From: Halothiobacillus sp.
GTDB taxonomy: Bacteria > Pseudomonadota > Gammaproteobacteria > Halothiobacillales > Halothiobacillaceae
NCBI GenBank assembly: GCA_016278265.1
Contig: JADQCE010000001.1
Span: 558,001-622,000, forward strand
Direction: 5' to 3'
Length of the DNA stretch: 64,000 nt
In this document: piece by piece, positions 62,464 through 64,000 of the stretch
Layout of the letters: each line of letters opens with the position of its first letter
Position numbering within the stretch: position 1 is the first letter of the stretch
Notes under the pieces: generated by a model
The model's input: only the letters and a program-made list of their open reading frames with translations
Told to the model about the DNA's origin: nothing
Databases searched by the model: none
Made by a program: the position numbers and the translations under genes

Positions 62464-63324
62464 TCAGGCCACGAAGGGCAGGCCCTCCTCGATCGGCAGG
62501 CTCGGGTCGCGCGACCACTCGTTCCAGGAGCCGAAGTACAGCCGCACGTTCTCGATGCCCGCCGCGCGCAGGGCGACCAGCGTATTGGAGGCCCGGGCGC
62601 CCTTGAAACAGTACAGGAACACCTGCGAGTCCGGCGAGATGCCGACGCTGTCGCACTCGGCGCGGATCTCGGCAGGCGACTTGAAGCGTGCGACCTCGCC
62701 GGGCTTCATGAAGCGATACCACTCGATCCACACCGCATCGGGGAGCCGTCCCTTGCGTGGACAGAAATCCTTGCCGTAGGGCGACGAGCTCTCGGCGATC
62801 CACTCGTCCACGTCGCGGACGTCGAGGAGCACCACGTCATCGCGCTCCAGCGCGGCCAGCACGTCGTCCTTGTCCAGCATGACGTCACTGGCGCCGCTGT
62901 CGAGCGGGAAGGGCGCGGCGACCGGGGTGGGTGTCTTGGTGCTGACCGGCAGGCCGGCCGCCACCCAGCCTTGAAAGCCGCCGTGCAGGATGCGGATCTT
63001 GTCCCTGGGGTAGCCGAGGTGTTCGAGCAGGAACAGGCCACGACAGGACTGGCCGAATCCCGTGTCCATGGCGTCCTCGTAGAGCACCGCGGTCTTTTTC
63101 CCATCCAGGCCGATGGCACCGAATTTTTCGCTGAACTCCCTTTCTAGCTCGGCCAGGCCTTCCGGGGTGGAGGTGGCGAGGAAGGTAAAGATCTCCGGCA
63201 TGTTGATCGCACCCGGCAGGTGACCGGCGGCATAGGCCTCGGGGTTGCGCGTGTCGATCGGCACGACGGCGGTGGTGCCGAGTAATTCTTGCAAGTCCTG
63301 CGGTTCGATGAGGGGGTTGCTCAT
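62464..63324 (-). CDS. sseA: Thiosulfate/3-mercaptopyruvate sulfurtransferase, two rhodanese domains
   Basis: A 286-residue protein with an inactive N-terminal rhodanese domain (VVPIDTRNPEAYAAGHLPGAINMP) and an active C-terminal one (VVLLDVRDVDEW..., active-site loop LYCFKGARAS with the catalytic Cys). The loop CFKGAR differs from the CGSGVT of mercaptopyruvate enzymes and suggests a thiosulfate or other sulfur donor. No signal peptide is seen. The start MSNPLIEP at 63324 is preferred over 63363 (GGAG is 7 bases before it). It is 54 bp after the flavoprotein gene on the same strand. Confidence 0.9.
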   Translation of the reverse strand: MSNPLIEPQDLQELLGTTAVVPIDTRNPEAYAAGHLPGAINMPEIFTFLATSTPEGLAELEREFSEKFGAIGLDGKKTAVLYEDAMDTGFGQSCRGLFLLEHLGYPRDKIRILHGGFQGWVAAGLPVSTKTPTPVAAPFPLDSGASDVMLDKDDVLAALERDDVVLLDVRDVDEWIAESSSPYGKDFCPRKGRLPDAVWIEWYRFMKPGEVARFKSPAEIRAECDSVGISPDSQVFLYCFKGARASNTLVALRAAGIENVRLYFGSWNEWSRDPSLPIEEGLPFVA

Positions 63325-63378
63325 GTGGTGCTCCTGGGGCTTCTGGCCCGGCGGTTGTGTCAACGGCGGTGGCCACGT

Positions 63379-64000
63379 TCAGCCGGCTTGTCTCGTGACG
63401 CGCCGGTAAAGGGATTCGTGTTCGATTACTGCTTTTCCGGCCAGCGCGTAACCGGCCAGCTGGCCGCGGCTGACAAAGTCGTTGCGTTGACCCGCATCGA
63501 CTGGCTGTGGCGTCCAGCGGCCCAGGTCCACAAGCTTGCGGTCGGGCGGGCAGAGCATGATCGGCAGGCTGGGCGTCTTGACCCGAATGGCGGCCGGGCG
63601 GTGCTCGAACGGCATGCAATCGCCGCTCAGGGCCGCGGCGGCGGTTTGTGCCATGCGGCGGATCGGTTCGATAAAGAAATAGCTGTTGCCGCCGATCTCG
63701 GCGCAGTCGCCGATGGCGTAGACGTGCGGGTCACTGGTCTGCATGGTTTGGGCCGAGGCGAGGATGCCGCGGTTGGTGACCAGCCCCGCGCGTTGGGCCA
63801 GATCGGTGTTGGGCACCAGCCCCATCGCGGAGATCACCTCGTCGCTGCGGAGCTCTCCACCGTTGGTCAGCGTCACCTTGAGCCGATCGTCGGCCTGATC
63901 GACGCGTGAGAGGCTGGTGCCGGGACGAAAATCCACGCCCTTGGCGGCCAGCTGTTGCCCCAGTTCGTTGCCCAGCGGGGCGGGGGCCAGGCGGTCGAGC
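63379..64000 (-). CDS. FAD-dependent oxidoreductase (rubredoxin/ferredoxin reductase type), C-terminal part, runs off the window
   Basis: The frame is open to the end of the window and gives 206 residues of C-terminal sequence. SDEVISAMGLVPNTDLAQRAGL and VYAIGDCAEIGGNSYFF (the FAD-binding GD motif) belong to the two-dinucleotide-domain flavoproteins such as rubredoxin-NAD+ reductase, NorW or nitrite reductase. The following PIRRMAQTAAAAL, and HRPAAIRVKTPSLPIMLCPPD fit rubredoxin reductase. The N-terminal half with the first FAD-binding site is outside the window. The gene is transcribed towards the sulfurtransferase gene and may share its operon. Confidence 0.85.
   Translation of the reverse strand, partial: LDRLAPAPLGNELGQQLAAKGVDFRPGTSLSRVDQADDRLKVTLTNGGELRSDEVISAMGLVPNTDLAQRAGLVTNRGILASAQTMQTSDPHVYAIGDCAEIGGNSYFFIEPIRRMAQTAAAALSGDCMPFEHRPAAIRVKTPSLPIMLCPPDRKLVDLGRWTPQPVDAGQRNDFVSRGQLAGYALAGKAVIEHESLYRRVTRQAG

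Overview
The window is GC-rich chromosomal DNA from a gammaproteobacterium. The gene set (heme A synthase, cytochrome P460, FdxA 7Fe-8S ferredoxin, two rhodanese-type sulfurtransferases, copper oxidases, an NrtABD-type transporter under a NifA-like sigma-54 activator) fits a chemolithotrophic, possibly halophilic, sulfur oxidiser of the Chromatiales/Halothiobacillaceae kind. That placement is inference from gene content only.

Region 1 (1-16.7 kb) is a defence and mobility island. It holds the 5' end of a type III-like restriction helicase, an overlapping three-gene operon with two very large tyrosine recombinases and a long low-complexity protein, a hipBA toxin-antitoxin pair with three visible HipB operators in its promoter, a tRNA-Val(GAC) cut off in the anticodon arm, and a type I restriction-modification operon (leader ORF-hsdM-hsdS-extra ORF-hsdR) with a shrunken relic of another hsdM just upstream.

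Region 2 (16.7-26.7 kb) has a possible 2OG-dioxygenase-like gene, selO, a rhodanese, fdxA, a homocysteine methyltransferase-family gene, a PepSY protein and ctaA preceded by a cyoE relic, cytochrome P460 and an LpxR-like outer-membrane protein. It carries the first copy of a 268-bp MITE-like element.

Region 3 (27-35.7 kb) is a copper-tolerance cluster: copB, Tat-exported multicopper oxidase CopA, a cupredoxin, a Spy-like Met-rich protein, a DsbA-like protein, a SHOCT membrane protein, a second CueO-type oxidase, and a CopRS/CusRS two-component system divergent from it with a palindromic cop box between.

Region 4 (35.7-47.6 kb) mixes housekeeping and metal genes: Mut7-C protein, AsmA, DksA-like protein, LLM oxidoreductase, ThpR, ATP-dependent DNA ligase, P-type ATPase, an iron-uptake operon (cupredoxin-FTR1-outer-membrane protein) behind a candidate Fur box, relics of GGDEF and ThpR, and a phospholipase D-type lipoprotein.

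Region 5 (47.8-56.4 kb) has an Aer-type chemoreceptor with a sigma-28-like promoter and a decayed duplicate whose middle is occupied by a stress-protein-like gene, the paralogue of that gene in divergent orientation, an MgtC-family protein, a glycine-zipper protein, a pair of M16 peptidase subunits, and a macro-domain gene broken by the second 268-bp element.

Region 6 (56.4-64 kb) is the nrtA-nrtB-nrtD transporter operon with a -24/-12 promoter and a palindrome next to the divergent sigma-54 activator, then a glutathione S-transferase, a two-domain thiosulfate sulfurtransferase and the C-terminal part of an FAD-dependent oxidoreductase that runs off the window. Throughout, relics of genes in several stages of decay are unusually frequent.
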